64,000 nt of DNA from Molossus alvarezi (taxonomy: Eukaryota > Chordata > Mammalia > Chiroptera > Molossidae): the NCBI GenBank assembly GCA_037176705.1, contig CM073888.1, positions 45,638,810 to 45,702,809 on the forward strand, read 5' to 3'. The position numbers and the translations under genes were made by a program. Below are positions 1 to 10,313 of this stretch, in pieces. Within the stretch, counting starts at the first letter, position 1. The number at the start of each line of letters is the position of its first letter. The notes below the pieces were generated by a model, which saw nothing but the letters and a program-made list of their open reading frames with translations, was not told the origin of the DNA and made no database searches.

Positions 1-659
1 AATAAATAAACAATCTGGGAGCAGTACTCTTGCCATTTCTACTGGATTTCCAGATAAGAGCCTTATCTCAGTATTCTGCCCTTCGTGAATTTTCTATGGA
101 CTCGCTCGCTCAGTAGGCGGGAGGAAGTGGGTTCCCACATCACGCGAAGACAAGCTGCCCCTCACTCTGCTGTCCTACTGACCCCACATTTCCACAAATT
201 ACTCTGGGCTGGGCGAGGTGGTTGCCAAGATAGGCAGTCTAGACTATAATTAAAACTAAGATTTTTTTTTCACTCTATAAATTTAACAGTTTATTTCTTG
301 AAACCAGTCTGTTTCTCTTTAATATGGCTGTAGGAAAACAGACCCCAGGTGACACGTTTTTCACGGTGGCTTCCTCAGGCATTGTGGCCATCCTCGCTAG
401 GGCGTGATGTTTACAGCGGCTTCAGAGCCGGGCTGGGTGACGGTGGTTGAGGATCAGAGTCTTCATGGCTCTAACTCCATTCAAGCGAATTAATAACATT
501 TACTTGACAAGAAGTGAAATCTTTTGGAAACTGTCTGGGCCAAACTACCAAAGTCCCAGCCTGTTTTTATTTATAATTCAATGGGACAATCTAGACCCTC
601 CAAAGCACTGGGCTGCTCTCTGGGTAAGATAACTATGCCATGAGTCAGACATAACATAG
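1..659. other. Unassigned unique sequence, no gene seen
   Basis: No repeat family, splice-flanked open frame or RNA gene is recognisable here. Open frames are short and lack coding character. The stretch ends at the head of a degenerate SINE. Confidence 0.5.
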
Positions 660-851
660 CCCCAACTGAGTAGCTCAGTTGGTTAGAGCATCATTCGATA
701 CACCAAGGTTGTGGGTTTGATCTCCGGTCAGGGCACATACAAGAATCAACAAACGAATGCATAAATAAGTACAACAACAAATCGATGTTTCTCACTCCCT
801 CAACCACCCTCTTTCCTCTCTGTCTCTCAAAATCAATCAATAAAAATTGTT
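660..851 (+). mobile_element. VES-type SINE, old variant
   Basis: A tRNA-like head (tagctcagttggttagagca, then gtttgatctccggtcaggg for the B-box area) is followed by a SINE body with cgatgtttctcactccc and a tail of caatcaataaaaa. The middle, with aacaaacgaatgcataaataag, differs from the other copies, so this is a separate, older subtype. No convincing TSD was found. Confidence 0.8.
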
Positions 852-902
852 AAAAACTTCAAAAAACAAAGTAACTTAAAATGGGCTCTACAATGAGTAC
901 TT

Positions 903-917
903 AAAAGTGTCCATAAG
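903..917 (+). repeat. 5' TSD of SINE 918-1109
   Basis: The 15-mer aaaagtgtccataag recurs at 1110-1124 with one change. It brackets the SINE and marks target-primed insertion. Confidence 0.9.
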
Positions 918-1109
918 GCCCTGGCCGGTTTGCCTCAGCAGTTGGAGTGCTGGCCCGTGGGCCAGAGAGACCCAGGTTCAGTTCCCGTTAGGGGCACGTA
1001 CCTCGGTTGCAGTTTGTCCCGGCCCCATGGGGTTGTGTGGGTGGCGGCCAGTCGGTGTGTCTCTCTCACGTAGATGTTTCTCTCTCCTTCCCGCTTAAAA
1101 AGAAAAAAA
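918..1109 (+). mobile_element. VES SINE, long form
   Basis: The copy starts gccctggccggtttg and has the B-box region gttcagttcccgttagg. The long-form middle (gtttgtcccggcccc) is followed by gtgtctctctcacgtagatg and a short A-rich tail. It is flanked by 15-bp TSDs (903-917 and 1110-1124). Its 3' TSD overlaps the 5' TSD of the L1 that follows, so this SINE was there first. Confidence 0.92.
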
Positions 1110-1124
1110 AAAAGTGTCCTTAAG
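1110..1124 (+). repeat. 3' TSD of SINE 918-1109, later L1 target
   Basis: The 15-mer aaaagtgtccttaag matches 903-917 at 14 of 15 positions. The L1 insertion point (TT then AAGAAA) lies inside it. Confidence 0.85.
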
Positions 1125-1134
1125 AAAGTGTGGA
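1122..1134 (+). repeat. 5' TSD of the L1
   Basis: aagaaagtgtgga is repeated without change at 7305-7317, just after the L1 A-rich tail. The upstream junction reads ctt/aagaaa, which resembles the TT/AAAA target preference of the L1 endonuclease. Confidence 0.92.
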
Positions 1135-1951
1135 GTCAGAAAAATGGCGGCGGAGTGAGCGGAGCTACACAGACCGTCTCTCAGAACCAAACTGGAATTA
1201 CAACTATAACACAGACAAATCGACGGGAAAAAGCAACAGGAAAGCAGCTTGCGAGGACCATACAACGAGGGACACGGACTCCATCCCGGTAGGCTTGCGA
1301 AGGCGCGAGAAGGGGCTGGGAGCCCACGGTCGGCAGCTCGGCAGCGGCCTCAGCTGGGAGCGGCGCCCTCGGGTCACACTCCCAGGCGGCTCCACAGCGC
1401 AGCCGGGACAGAGGCTGAAACAGCCACAGCCACTCACCTTGGGCTCCGGCAGAGGGAGGGCGGACTGGACTGGACTGTGTCGGGACACTCGGGGTTTGGA
1501 GGGTGCTCAGAGCTTTTGCTGAGTGCAGCCACGCAGGACTGTGGGCATATTGCTCCTTCCCAGGGCTCTGAGGAAAGGCAGCAGCCCCTCCCTCGGAGAT
1601 CCAACCCCACCCTGTGGGCCACTGAAGTGCTAATTGAGGTTCATCAAGAACCAGTATCTGCCCCACCCTCGTGAAATCCCCTTGTGCTGAGCACCTGAGC
1701 GAGTTTTTCAATCAACTGACAACCCAAAACTCATCATGTAACTTTGACTGCTAGCCTCCAGGCAAAAAGCTAGAGGATAACAGTACCTTGCCCGGGTGAG
1801 CAACTTTAACCAGGAAAGTAAGACTTGACAGTGGTGTTTAACGTGGGACCTCCCTCGCTCATCTAAACACAGGAGAGGGAGCCACAAACAGCAGAACACC
1901 AACACCCAAGGGAAAACTTGACAGGCTCCAAAGCCCACACTGATAGCCAAA
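1135..1951 (+). promoter_or_regulatory. L1 5' UTR with internal promoter
   Basis: This is the roughly 800-bp GC-rich leader between the 5' TSD and the ORF1 start. The motif aaaatggcggc at 1141-1151 sits within about 20 bases of the element's 5' end. It matches the YY1 core ATGGCGGC; a YY1 site at the same place sets the transcription start in human L1. The antisense strand is open for 176 codons (1711 down to 1181), and the sense strand is open over 1249-1674. GC-richness alone can produce such frames. Confidence 0.8.
1141..1151 (+). promoter_or_regulatory. YY1-like site at L1 5' end
   Basis: aaaatggcggc contains the YY1 core in sense orientation near the first base of the element. The position parallels the known YY1 site of human L1. 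The function is inferred from that parallel. Confidence 0.6.
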
Positions 1952-2287
1952 ATGGTGAAACACAGAAACAGAAGGCAAATGAAAGAGCAAGAGACCTCCA
2001 CCGAAGATGAGATCAATGTGGAACAATTAGGCATGTTAACAGAGCTAGAATTCAGAGCCATGATCTTGAGGAAGCTGAACAGCATGAGTAAGGACATAGA
2101 GACACTGAAAATAAGCCAATTGGAAATTAAAAACCATCAAGAAGAGATAAAAAATGACATATCAGAAATGAAAAACACATTGGAAGGTTTAAAAAGCAGA
2201 GTAGAGGAAGCTGAGGACCGGATTAGTGAATTAGAAGACAGGGTAGAAAAAACCACCCAATCAGAAAAACAAAAGGAAAAAACTATT

Positions 2288-2304
2288 AAAAAACAGGAAG
2301 ACAG
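2288..2304 (+). repeat. 5' TSD of SINE in L1 ORF1
   Basis: The 17-mer aaaaaacaggaagacag is repeated exactly at 2574-2590. Confidence 0.95.
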
Positions 2305-2573
2305 CCCTGGCCGGTTTGGCTCAGCGGTTAGAGCATCAGCCTGCGGTCCCGAGAGACCCAGGTTCGGTTTCCGCTAAGGGCATGTACCTCGGTTGTAGTT
2401 TGTCCCCGGCCCTGGTTGGTCGTGTGGGTGGCAGCCACTCGATGTGTCCCTTTCACATCGATGTTTCTCTCTCTCTCTCTCCCTCCTACTCTATCTGAAC
2501 AAAAAATGTCCTCGGGTGAGGATAAAAAATAAAAATAAAAACAAAACAAAACAAACAAACAAACAAACAAACA
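2305..2573 (+). mobile_element. VES SINE, long form, inserted in L1 ORF1
   Basis: The head is ccctggccggtttggctcag, followed by ggttcggtttccgctaaggg. The long-form middle is gtttgtccccggccctggtt. Next come a CT-rich stretch, the 3' hairpin tcctcgggtgagga (2509-2522) and a long A-rich tail of aaac repeats. Exact 17-bp TSDs bracket it. It is therefore younger than the host L1 and among the youngest insertions in the window. Confidence 0.97.
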
Positions 2574-2590
2574 AAAAAACAGGAAGACAG
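2574..2590 (+). repeat. 3' TSD of SINE in L1 ORF1
   Basis: An exact copy of 2288-2304, after which the ORF1 sequence resumes (cttaagagaactgtgggac). Confidence 0.95.
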
Positions 2591-3164
2591 CTTAAGAGAA
2601 CTGTGGGACAACTGGAAACGTAATAATATTCACATCATAGGAGTCCCCGAAGAAGAAGAAAATGAGCAAGGGATAGAGAATATATTTAAAAAAAGTGACA
2701 GAAAACTTCCCTAATTTGGTGAAGGAAGAAGGCATTCAAGTTCAAGAAGCACAGAGAGTCCCAAGTAAGAAGAACCCAAACAGGCCCACACCAAGACACA
2801 TAGTAATTAAAATGCCACAAATTAAAGACAAAGAGAGAATCCTAAAAGCAGCAAGAGAGAAGCAACAGGTTACCTACAAAGGAAACCCCATAAGGCTCTC
2901 AGCTGACTTCTCACAAGAAACACTACAGGCCAAAAGGGAATGGCATGAAGTAATCAAAGTCATGAAAAACAAGAATCTGAATCCAAGACTACTCTACCCA
3001 GCAAGGCTATTATTCAAAATAGAAGGTCAAATAAAGAGCTTCCCAGACAAAAAAAAAGGCTAAGGGAATACATTAGCACCAAATCAGCACTGCAAGAAAT
3101 GTTAAAAGGACTGCTGTAATTAGCAGTAGAAATGGGAAGAAAAACAGAACCACACTAAACGAAA

Positions 3165-6100
3165 ATGGCAATAAATAAGTACATATCAATAATCACCTTA
3201 AATGTAAATGGATTGAATGCTCCCATAAAAAGACACAGAGTAGCTGATTGGATAAGAAAGCATGACTCATCTATATGTTGTTTACAAGAGACCCACCTCA
3301 CAACAAAAGACTCACATAGGTTGAAAGTGAAGGGATGGAAAAAATTTTCCAAGCAAATGGAAAGCAAAAAAAAGCTGGGGTAGCAATTCTCATATCTGAT
3401 AAAATAGATTTCAAAACGAAGACCATAACTAGAGACAAAGAAGGGCCACTACATAATATTGAAAGGATCTATCCAACAGGAAGATATAACCTCGATAAAC
3501 ATATATGCACCCAATATAGGAGCACCAAAATATATTAAAAATCTTCTGGAGGACTTCCAAGGAGAAATCGACAACAATACAATCATAGCAGGGGACTTCA
3601 ACACCCTGTTGACAGCACTGGATAGATCCTCTAGGCAAAAAATTAGCAAGGAAACAGAGACTCTAAATGAAGTACTAGACCAAATGGATTTAATAGATAT
3701 CTACAGAGAATTACACCCCAAAACTACAGAATACACATTCTTCTCAAGTGCACATGGGACATTCTCAAAGATAGACCACATGATAGGACACAAACTAAAT
3801 CTCTACAAGTTCAAGAAGATTGAAATCATATCAAGCATCTTCTCAGATCACAATGGCATGAAACTAGAAATCAATTGCAACAAGAACATGCAAAGACATT
3901 CCAACACATGGAGGCTAAATAGCATGTTATTAAACAATGAATGGGTCACCGAGGAGATCAAGGAAGAAATTAAAAACTTCCTGGAAACCAATGAAAATGA
4001 ACACACAACAACACAGAATCTATGGGATGCAGCGAAAGCAGTTCTGAGAGGGAAGTTCATAGCACTACAGGCCTACCTCAAGAAACAAGAAAAATTTCTA
4101 ATTGACTGTCTAACTTCACAACTTAAAGAATTAGAAAGCAAACAAAAAGAAAACCCCAGAGCAAGTAGAAGGAAGGAAATAGTAAAGATCAGAGCAGAAA
4201 TAAATGACATAGAGACCAAAAAAAACAATTCAAAGGATCAATGAAACAAAGAGCTGGTTTTTTGAAAAGATAAACAAGATTGATGGACCCTTAGCTAGAC
4301 TCACCAAGAAACAAGGAGAGAGAACCCAAGTACACAAAATCAAAAATGAAAGAGGAGAGGTAACAACTCTTTCTGAGGTAATAGCACAGAAATACAAAAG
4401 ATTGTTAACCAATATGAACAACTATATGGCAACAAATTCGACAATCCAAGCGAAATGGACAAATTTCTAGAAACACACAGTCTCCCAAAAATGGACCAGG
4501 AAGAAATAGAAAACTTGAACAGACCAATAACAACTAAGGAAATTGAAGAGGTAATCAAGACTCTCCCAGCAAACAAAAGCCCAGGCCCAGATGGCTTCAC
4601 GGGGAAGTTTTACCGAACATTCAAAAAAGAACTAACACCCATTCTCCTCAAACTATTTCAAAAAATTCAAGAAGAAAGAAGACTTCCAAACACGTTCTAT
4701 GAGGCCAGCATAATTCTAATTCCAAAACCAGAAAAAGACACTACGAAGAAAGAAAACTACAGGCCAATATCCCTGATGAACATAGACGCCAAAATCCTGA
4801 ACAAAATATTAGCAAATCGGATCCAGAAATACATCAAAAAAATTATTCACCATGACCAAGTGGGATTCATCCCAGGGATGCAAGGCTGGTACAATATTCG
4901 CAAATCAATAAATATGATACACCACATAAATAAGATGAAGAATAAAAACGACATGATCATATCAATAGATGCTGAAAAAGAATTCGACAAAATCCAGCAT
5001 CCATTTCTGATAAAAACGCTCAGCAATGTGGGAATAGAGGGATCATATCTCGACATCATAAAGGCAATATATGAAAGACCTACAGCCAACATCATACTCA
5101 ATGGACAGAAACTAAAAACATTTCCATTAAGAACAGGAACAAGACGGGGATGTCCACTTTCGCCACTCTTATTTAACATTATACTGGAAGTCTTAGCCAC
5201 AGCAATCAGACATGAAGAAAAAATAAAAGGGTTCCAAATTGGAAAGGAGGAAGTGAAACTGTCATTATTTGCAGATGACATGATATTATACATAGAAAAC
5301 CCTAAAGACTCCATCAAAAATCTACTAGAGTTAATAAATGAATTTGGCAAAGTAGCAGGATACAAAATTAACATCAAGAAATCGAAGGCATTCTTGTACA
5401 CCAATGATGAACTCACAGAAAGAGAAACTGAAAAAACAATCCCATTTACCATCGTGCCAAAAAAATTAAGATACCTAGGAATAAACTTAACCAAAGAAGT
5501 AAAGGACCTATTTGTAGAAAACTACAGGTCATTGAAAAAAGAAATAGAGGAAGATATAAAAAAGTGGAAGCACATACCCTGTTCATGGATTGGAAGAATT
5601 ACATCATTAAAATGTCCATACTACCCAAAGCAATCTATAGATTCAATGCAATCCCCATCAAAATACCAACGACATATTTCATAGAACTAGAACAAATACT
5701 TCAAAAGTTCATATGGAACCAAAAAAGACCCCGAATAGCCACAGCAATCTTGAAAAAGAAGAACAAAGTAGGTGGGATCACAATACCAGATATCAGGTTA
5801 TACTACAAAGTGACTGTAACCAAAACAGCCTGGTACTGGCACAAGAACAGGCATATAGACCAGTTGAAAAGAACTGAAAACCCAGAAATGGACCCAAGGC
5901 AATACGCTCAATTAATATTTGACAAAGGTGGCAAGAGCATACAGTGGAGTAAAGACAGCCTCTTTAATAAATGGTGTTGGGAAAATTGGACAGCTACATG
6001 CAAAAAAATGAAACTAGAGCATCAACTTACACCATACACAAAAATAAATTCAAAATGGATAAAAGACTTAAATGTGACCTGTGAATCCATAAAAATTCTA

Positions 6101-6996
6101 GAAGAAAATGTAGGCAACAAAATTTCAGACATCATACGGAGCAGAATTTTCACTGATACGTCACCTAAGGCAACAGAAACAAAGGAAAAAATGAACACAT
6201 GGGACTACATCAAACTAAAAAGCTTCTGCACAGCAAAAGAACTAATCATCAAAATGGAAAGGCAACCCACTGTATGGGAGAACATCATTGCCAATGATGT
6301 ATCAGATAAGGGGTTAATTTCCAATATATATATAGAGTGCTCATACAACTCAACAAAAGGAAGACAAAGAACCCAATTAAAAAATGGGCAGAGGACCTGA
6401 ATAGACACCTCTCCAAACAGGACATACAAATGGCCAAGAGACATATGCAGAAATGCTCAACATCACTAATCATCAGAGAGATGCAAATTAAAACAACAAT
6501 GAGGTATCACCTCACATCTGTCTGAATGGCTGTCATCAACAAATCATCAAACAAGTGTTGGTGAGGGTGTGGAGAAAAGGGGACTCTAGTACACTGCCGG
6601 TGGGAATGCAGACTGGTGCAGCCACTATGGAAAACAATATGGTGTTACCTTAAAAAATGAAAAATTGAACTTCCATTTGACCCAGTGATCCCACTTCTAG
6701 GAATATACCCTAAGAAGCCTAAAACACCAATCAGGAAGAATATATGTACCCCCATGTTCATAGCAGCACTATTTACAATAGCTAAGATCTGGAAACAGCC
6801 CAAGTGTCCATCAGTAGACAAATGGATAAAAAAGCAGTGGTACATATACACAATGGAGTACTATGCAGCTGTAAGAACGAAAGATCTCTTATCCTTTGAG
6901 ACGACATGGAGGGACCTGGAAAGTATTATCCTAAGTGAAATAAGCCAAGCAGAAAAAGACAAATACCACATGATCTCACTTATATACGGAATATAA
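3165..6996 (+). pseudogene. L1 ORF2 (endonuclease/reverse transcriptase), broken
   Basis: ORF2p nicks target DNA and copies the L1 RNA. The AP-like endonuclease (from MAINKYISIITLNVNGLNAP) keeps the QETHL, GDFNT (about 3593-3607) and SDHNG (about 3846-3860) motifs. The reverse transcriptase at 4455-5684 keeps motif [15 protein letters not shown] (about 4966), GCPLSPLLF (about 5150) and the catalytic FADDM (5268-5282). The C-terminal part ends with the family-typical EKDKYHMISLIYGI before TAA 6994-6996. Frame changes occur near 3366-3373, 3455-3490, 4218-4226, 4430-4450, 5590-5605 and 6320-6345. In-frame stops appear near 6523, 6560 and 6658. Several lie in A-runs. Not functional. Confidence 0.95.
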
Positions 6997-7304
6997 TGAA
7001 CATAACAGTCTGAGGAATACGGTAGACCCAGAAACATGGAAGTAGGGCACAGACTGACATCCCTCAGAAGAGGGGGTGGGGGGGTGGGAAGAGATAAACC
7101 ACAGAACTTATATGCATGTATGCATGACCCATGGACATGGACAACTAAGCCGGGGACGGGGTGAGGGTGGGGTGGGGGAGGGGTTGCCAATGGGGTAAAA
7201 AAAGTGAAATATCTGTAACAAAAAAATTAAAAAATTAAAAAAAATAAAATAAAAAATAAAAAAAAATAAAAAAATTTTCACTTGAAAAAATAAAATAAAA
7301 TAAA
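6997..7304 (+). other. L1 3' UTR, G-rich tracts and A-rich tail
   Basis: Two G-tract clusters (agggggtgggggggtggg around 7071-7088, and 7151-7184) could form G-quadruplexes, a usual feature of mammalian L1 3' UTRs. An A-rich tail with TAAAA units runs to the 3' TSD. Confidence 0.85.
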
Positions 7305-7317
7305 AAGAAAGTGTGGA
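7305..7317 (+). repeat. 3' TSD of the L1
   Basis: aagaaagtgtgga is identical to 1122-1134. Unique flank (tttaagcatgaac) follows. Confidence 0.92.
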
Positions 7318-7684
7318 TTTAAGCATGAACAGAGTTGCAAAATCCTTCCAGAGTGCTTCATTTCCATTTTTGAGCACTTCCTACTGACGTATAGTTAGAA
7401 ATGTATATCTTTGTTTCTCCCATCAGTTTGCAAACCCCTACTGCTCAGTGGTGTATCATGAAGCTACTCTCCTTGGAAAATATGTAGGTAACGAAAGGTC
7501 TGGGGCTGCCCCATGATGTAATCTGCCCATACGATTGCTCAGTAGTCAATAGGCTGTAACTCCTTTTCCTTTGGAAAATGATCATATTGTGTTGCCTTGG
7601 GAGGTGTGGCAAGATTCCTTCACATGCTTATTTAATAGAACCTGAGGGGCCGGATACACCGAGGCTGTGTGATTACACAGAGCA
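7318..7684. other. Unassigned unique sequence
   Basis: No repeat or credible exon is seen. It is repeat-free flank between the L1 and the next SINE. Confidence 0.5.
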
Positions 7685-7699
7685 CATCCTGTAACTTTT
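7685..7699 (-). repeat. TSD of SINE 7700-7907
   Basis: catcctgtaactttt is matched by catcttgtaactttt at 7908-7922 (14 of 15). Confidence 0.88.
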
Positions 7700-7907
7700 T
7701 GTTGTTAATTCTCATTCAAGGATATTTTTCCATTGATTTTTAGATAGAGGGGAAGGTGGGGGTGGGGGGTGGGGAAGAGACATTGATTTGAGAGAGACGC
7801 ATCGATTGGTTGCCTCCTGCACGGCCCCAACCGGGACTGGGAATCGAACCTGTAACCCTTCGGTCTGTGGGCCAACACCCTAACCATTGAGCCAAACTGG
7901 CCAAGGC
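7700..7907 (-). mobile_element. VES SINE, compact form
   Basis: Read on the minus strand, the head begins ggccttggccagtttggctc and the copy ends in a poly(A) region (poly-T on the plus strand). The middle is short (gcctcctgcacggccccaac on plus), so it lacks the long-form segment. The tail retains a decayed hairpin around 7710-7722. TSDs are at 7685-7699 and 7908-7922. Confidence 0.9.
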
Positions 7908-7922
7908 CATCTTGTAACTTTT
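7908..7922 (-). repeat. TSD of SINE 7700-7907
   Basis: catcttgtaactttt, partner of 7685-7699. Confidence 0.88.
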
Positions 7923-8059
7923 AAGACACTTGGCTTTCAGCAAGGCTGGATACTGCCCCCTTCCTCCTTTGGAATAATAAAATGTTATAATGATTACCAC
8001 AATGAAAGTTAATGACTGGGTTATCGTGTGCTTTTTTTTATTTATTCCTTCCAACACCA

Positions 8060-8225
8060 CCATGAGATCCCTGTAATTCTTACCTCCATTTTATAGTTCA
8101 GGAAACTGAGGTGTAGAAAAGCTAAGTAGCTCATTTGAGGTCTCCCAGCTAGAGAATTGGTGGAAGAGAGAATAATACAACTAGTCTGCCTTCAGAGCTC
8201 ACATTCTTAGACTCTTCACTCTCCT
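8060..8225 (-). mobile_element. MIR SINE relic
   Basis: The plus strand reads cctccattttatagttcagg then aaactgaggtgtagaaaagc. This is the reverse of the MIR core (tttcctcatctgtaaaatgg type), followed by degraded tRNA-like sequence. It is an old pan-mammalian SINE. Confidence 0.75.
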
Positions 8226-9365
8226 GGGGCAAATATATTTGATCATCTATTATGAAGTAATTGAGGAGATCAAGATATACTCCAAGGCAGATTTTGTTGC
8301 CTTTGAGTCCTTAATCATCCTTTCAAACTCTCCAGTTTGCATGGCTCTCTGCTCGTAAAAAGATGTTTCATTTGCTGAAACATGACTCCAGCCGTCTTAT
8401 GAACGCAGCCGGCACAGAGGGGAAGAAGGAGTTAAAGTGCTGGCAGTCCCTCCCAGGGTCCAGCCAGCAGCAGTTCATCACAAACACGGGGCTTTGATCC
8501 TGACAGCTTTCCTTTCACTCAGGGAGAGAGGGAGGGTTTGACACGGGGAAGCAGGAAAGACTATAGAGAAAAGGGTCTTGTTTGTTTCCTGGGTGGATTG
8601 CCTCCTTCTTGGCACACCTCCAGGAAGCAAGTCTTTTCCTGCCCTAAAACTTCAGGGAAATAAATCTCTCTCCTGTAAAACAGACCCAAGAGAGGCCCCA
8701 GGACAGCTGCATGAGATCCGTCAGGTCGAGTGACTTGGCCGTCAGGGTGGCCAGTATGTGGCCTGGCAGGTTGCTGTAGCTCCTGCCCGGGTGGGAGGGG
8801 GGTGTCAACAAGACTCAGGGAAGAGAGGGGTGATGCTAGTGTGATCTTTGATCCCAAAGGCCAGTAGTTAGGGCGGGCACCCGAGGTGTCCTGAGACTGA
8901 CCCTCTGGGGAAGGAAGCCTGGGGAAAGGGCCACTTTGAGCGCCGTTGCGGAGGGCAGCCTGAAAGGCCAGCATAAGGGAGACTGAGCCCAGCACTCCAG
9001 AGGCCAAAGTAAGACCCTCATGTACAGAACCCAAGAGAGGAACAGTCTAATGGATACAAGCCCATGAGAAACAGCCCCCACAGGAAAAGCAAGAGCAGGG
9101 GGAGTGAGGTCCCTACACCCTAGGTGATGTCTTACAGGCCAGGATCCTTTTACTCTTGTAACTGCATCCTAGTTTCTGTCTGTGGAATTGAACCCACGCA
9201 GTTCCAAAAAGGTGATCTATCTCTCCAGCTCGAGTCAACACAGGTGACCCTATGTGTCATAGTAGCTGGTACAGGGGTGGGCGAGGATGCATCAGGCCAG
9301 GGAGAAATACTTTTTCTGGATTTTGAGGCAGGCATTCTTCTCTGCAAGCAGAAGTTGGTTGGAAG
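8226..9365. other. Unassigned sequence, possible conserved block at its start
   Basis: No repeat is recognised. Around 8340-8520 the sequence is repeat-free and includes an AP-1-like atgactc and several E-box-like motifs, so a regulatory role is possible. Open frames at 8561-9034 lack splice context and coding character. Confidence 0.35.
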
Positions 9366-9450
9366 TTGACCCTTGAACAATGCCAGGGTCAGGAGCACAA
9401 CCTCCCACACAGAAAATCCACGTATAACTTGTTGGCCCTCTGCCTACTTG
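9366..9450 (+). mobile_element. Short relic of an ancient DNA transposon
   Basis: gttgacccttgaacaatgcc followed by aaaatccacgtataactt resembles the terminal part of a common ancient mammalian DNA transposon that starts with a 'tgacccttgaacaa' repeat. I do not name the family. Only the first part is readable. Confidence 0.5.
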
Positions 9451-9529
9451 GCTTCCCAACTGTGGATAGAAAATACATCTGTACGGATGAGATTGTGTCT
9501 AGTTGGGACCATGATGGGAGAAGGACTGT

Positions 9530-10035
9530 GTGTTAGGTTTTATTATTGTCCAAACATTTACCTTGTCCCCCTGCCCCCACACTTCCATGAGAGAAGTATA
9601 GTCTTCATTGCACTAACCCTGGCCTTTGCCATGTGACTTCCCTTTCCAGTGGGCAGGCCTGAGATTTGACTGAAGCAAGTCACATGCTGTGTGACCTGCC
9701 ACGTGACTTGCATCAGCCAATGGGATGTCAGCAGCTGCACACAAACAAGAAACTGGAAATGTGCTTGGGCAGTTGGGCTTGCTCTCTGAGCCTCTGTTGT
9801 GGCCGTGGGAAGAGTCTTTTAACCTAGCTGCTCCCTCCGGGGCCCAATCTCAATATGAGTCCCCAACCTGCAGAGAGGAACCAAGATGAGTAGGACGCCA
9901 AAGAGGGTGAGTAAGCTCAGTTGACATCAGCTGACAGGCAGATGTGTGACAAAGCAACGCTCATTGCTGAATGCTTCTGATAGTTTGTGGTTGCTGGTTT
10001 GGCATCATCACTGTGATAATAGCTAACTGATGCGG
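9530..10035 (+). mobile_element. MaLR-type (MLT1-like) solo LTR
   Basis: The internal string tttgccatgtgacttccctt, then ccagtgggcaggcctgag and agccaatgggatgtcagcag, match the layout of ERVL-MaLR MLT1 LTRs. The end, tttgtggttgctggtttggc then gtgataatagctaactgat, matches the usual LTR 3' end. No internal retroviral genes are present. It is an old, degraded solo LTR. Confidence 0.7.
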
Positions 10036-10297
10036 CCTCTCTCAGAACGCAGCCAATATGGCAGTGACAGGGTGAAGAAAGAGAGTGAGGGAAATAAAAC
10101 AGGTCCTGCTAACATCGTTTGAAACCCCGACCAAGCTGCTCCCAGAGCCAGACTACTTCTTGAATTTTCCTGTTCTGTGAGCCAATAGAATCCCTTTGCT
10201 TAAGCCACCTCAGGTCGGATTTTTGTCATTGAAAATAGGCCCTGATTGGACCAAATATAGACTAAATGTGAAAAGGAACTCTATGGCCCTGCAATAC

Positions 10298-10313
10298 AAA
10301 CATAGTAGATACA
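10298..10313 (+). repeat. TSD of SINE 10314-10567
   Basis: aaacatagtagataca is matched by aaacataatagataca at 10568-10583 (15 of 16). Confidence 0.93.

Larger units (their letters stand above)
1952..3119 (+). pseudogene. L1 ORF1 (RNA-binding chaperone), broken
   Basis: ORF1p is the trimeric RNA-binding chaperone of the L1 ribonucleoprotein. The frame opens at ATG 1952 and runs through a long heptad-like acidic/basic coiled-coil region (motif RVEEAEDRISELEDRVEK). It is then split by a SINE at 2305-2573. After the SINE the RRM part (IHIIGVPEEEENEQGIENIF) resumes. A frameshift at the A-run near 2687-2694 moves the frame to the C-terminal domain (RPTPRHIVIKMPQIKDKERI, then LSADFSQETLQAKREWHEVI). 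A second A-run at 3049-3057 causes an early stop at 3061-3063; the ancestral stop appears to be at 3117-3119. The family assignment is certain and the product is non-functional. Confidence 0.93.
1135..7304 (+). mobile_element. Near full-length L1 retrotransposon, inactivated
   Basis: This is a LINE-1 in the usual order: GC-rich 5' UTR (1135-1951), ORF1 (1952-3119), a short spacer, ORF2 (3165-6996), a 3' UTR with G-rich tracts (7069-7184) and an A/TAAAA-rich tail to 7304. Perfect 13-bp TSDs bracket it (1122-1134, 7305-7317). A VES SINE sits in ORF1 at 2305-2573. Subtracting that insertion gives about 5.9 kb, which is normal for a complete mammalian L1. Both ORFs carry frameshifts, and ORF2 also carries stops, so the copy cannot act autonomously. 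The undamaged TSD but broken ORFs suggest intermediate age. Confidence 0.95.

Noticed and set aside
4455..5684. Intact-looking reverse transcriptase frame of 409 codons
   Set aside because: It is part of the L1 ORF2, which is broken on both sides by frameshifts; not an independent gene or retrovirus.
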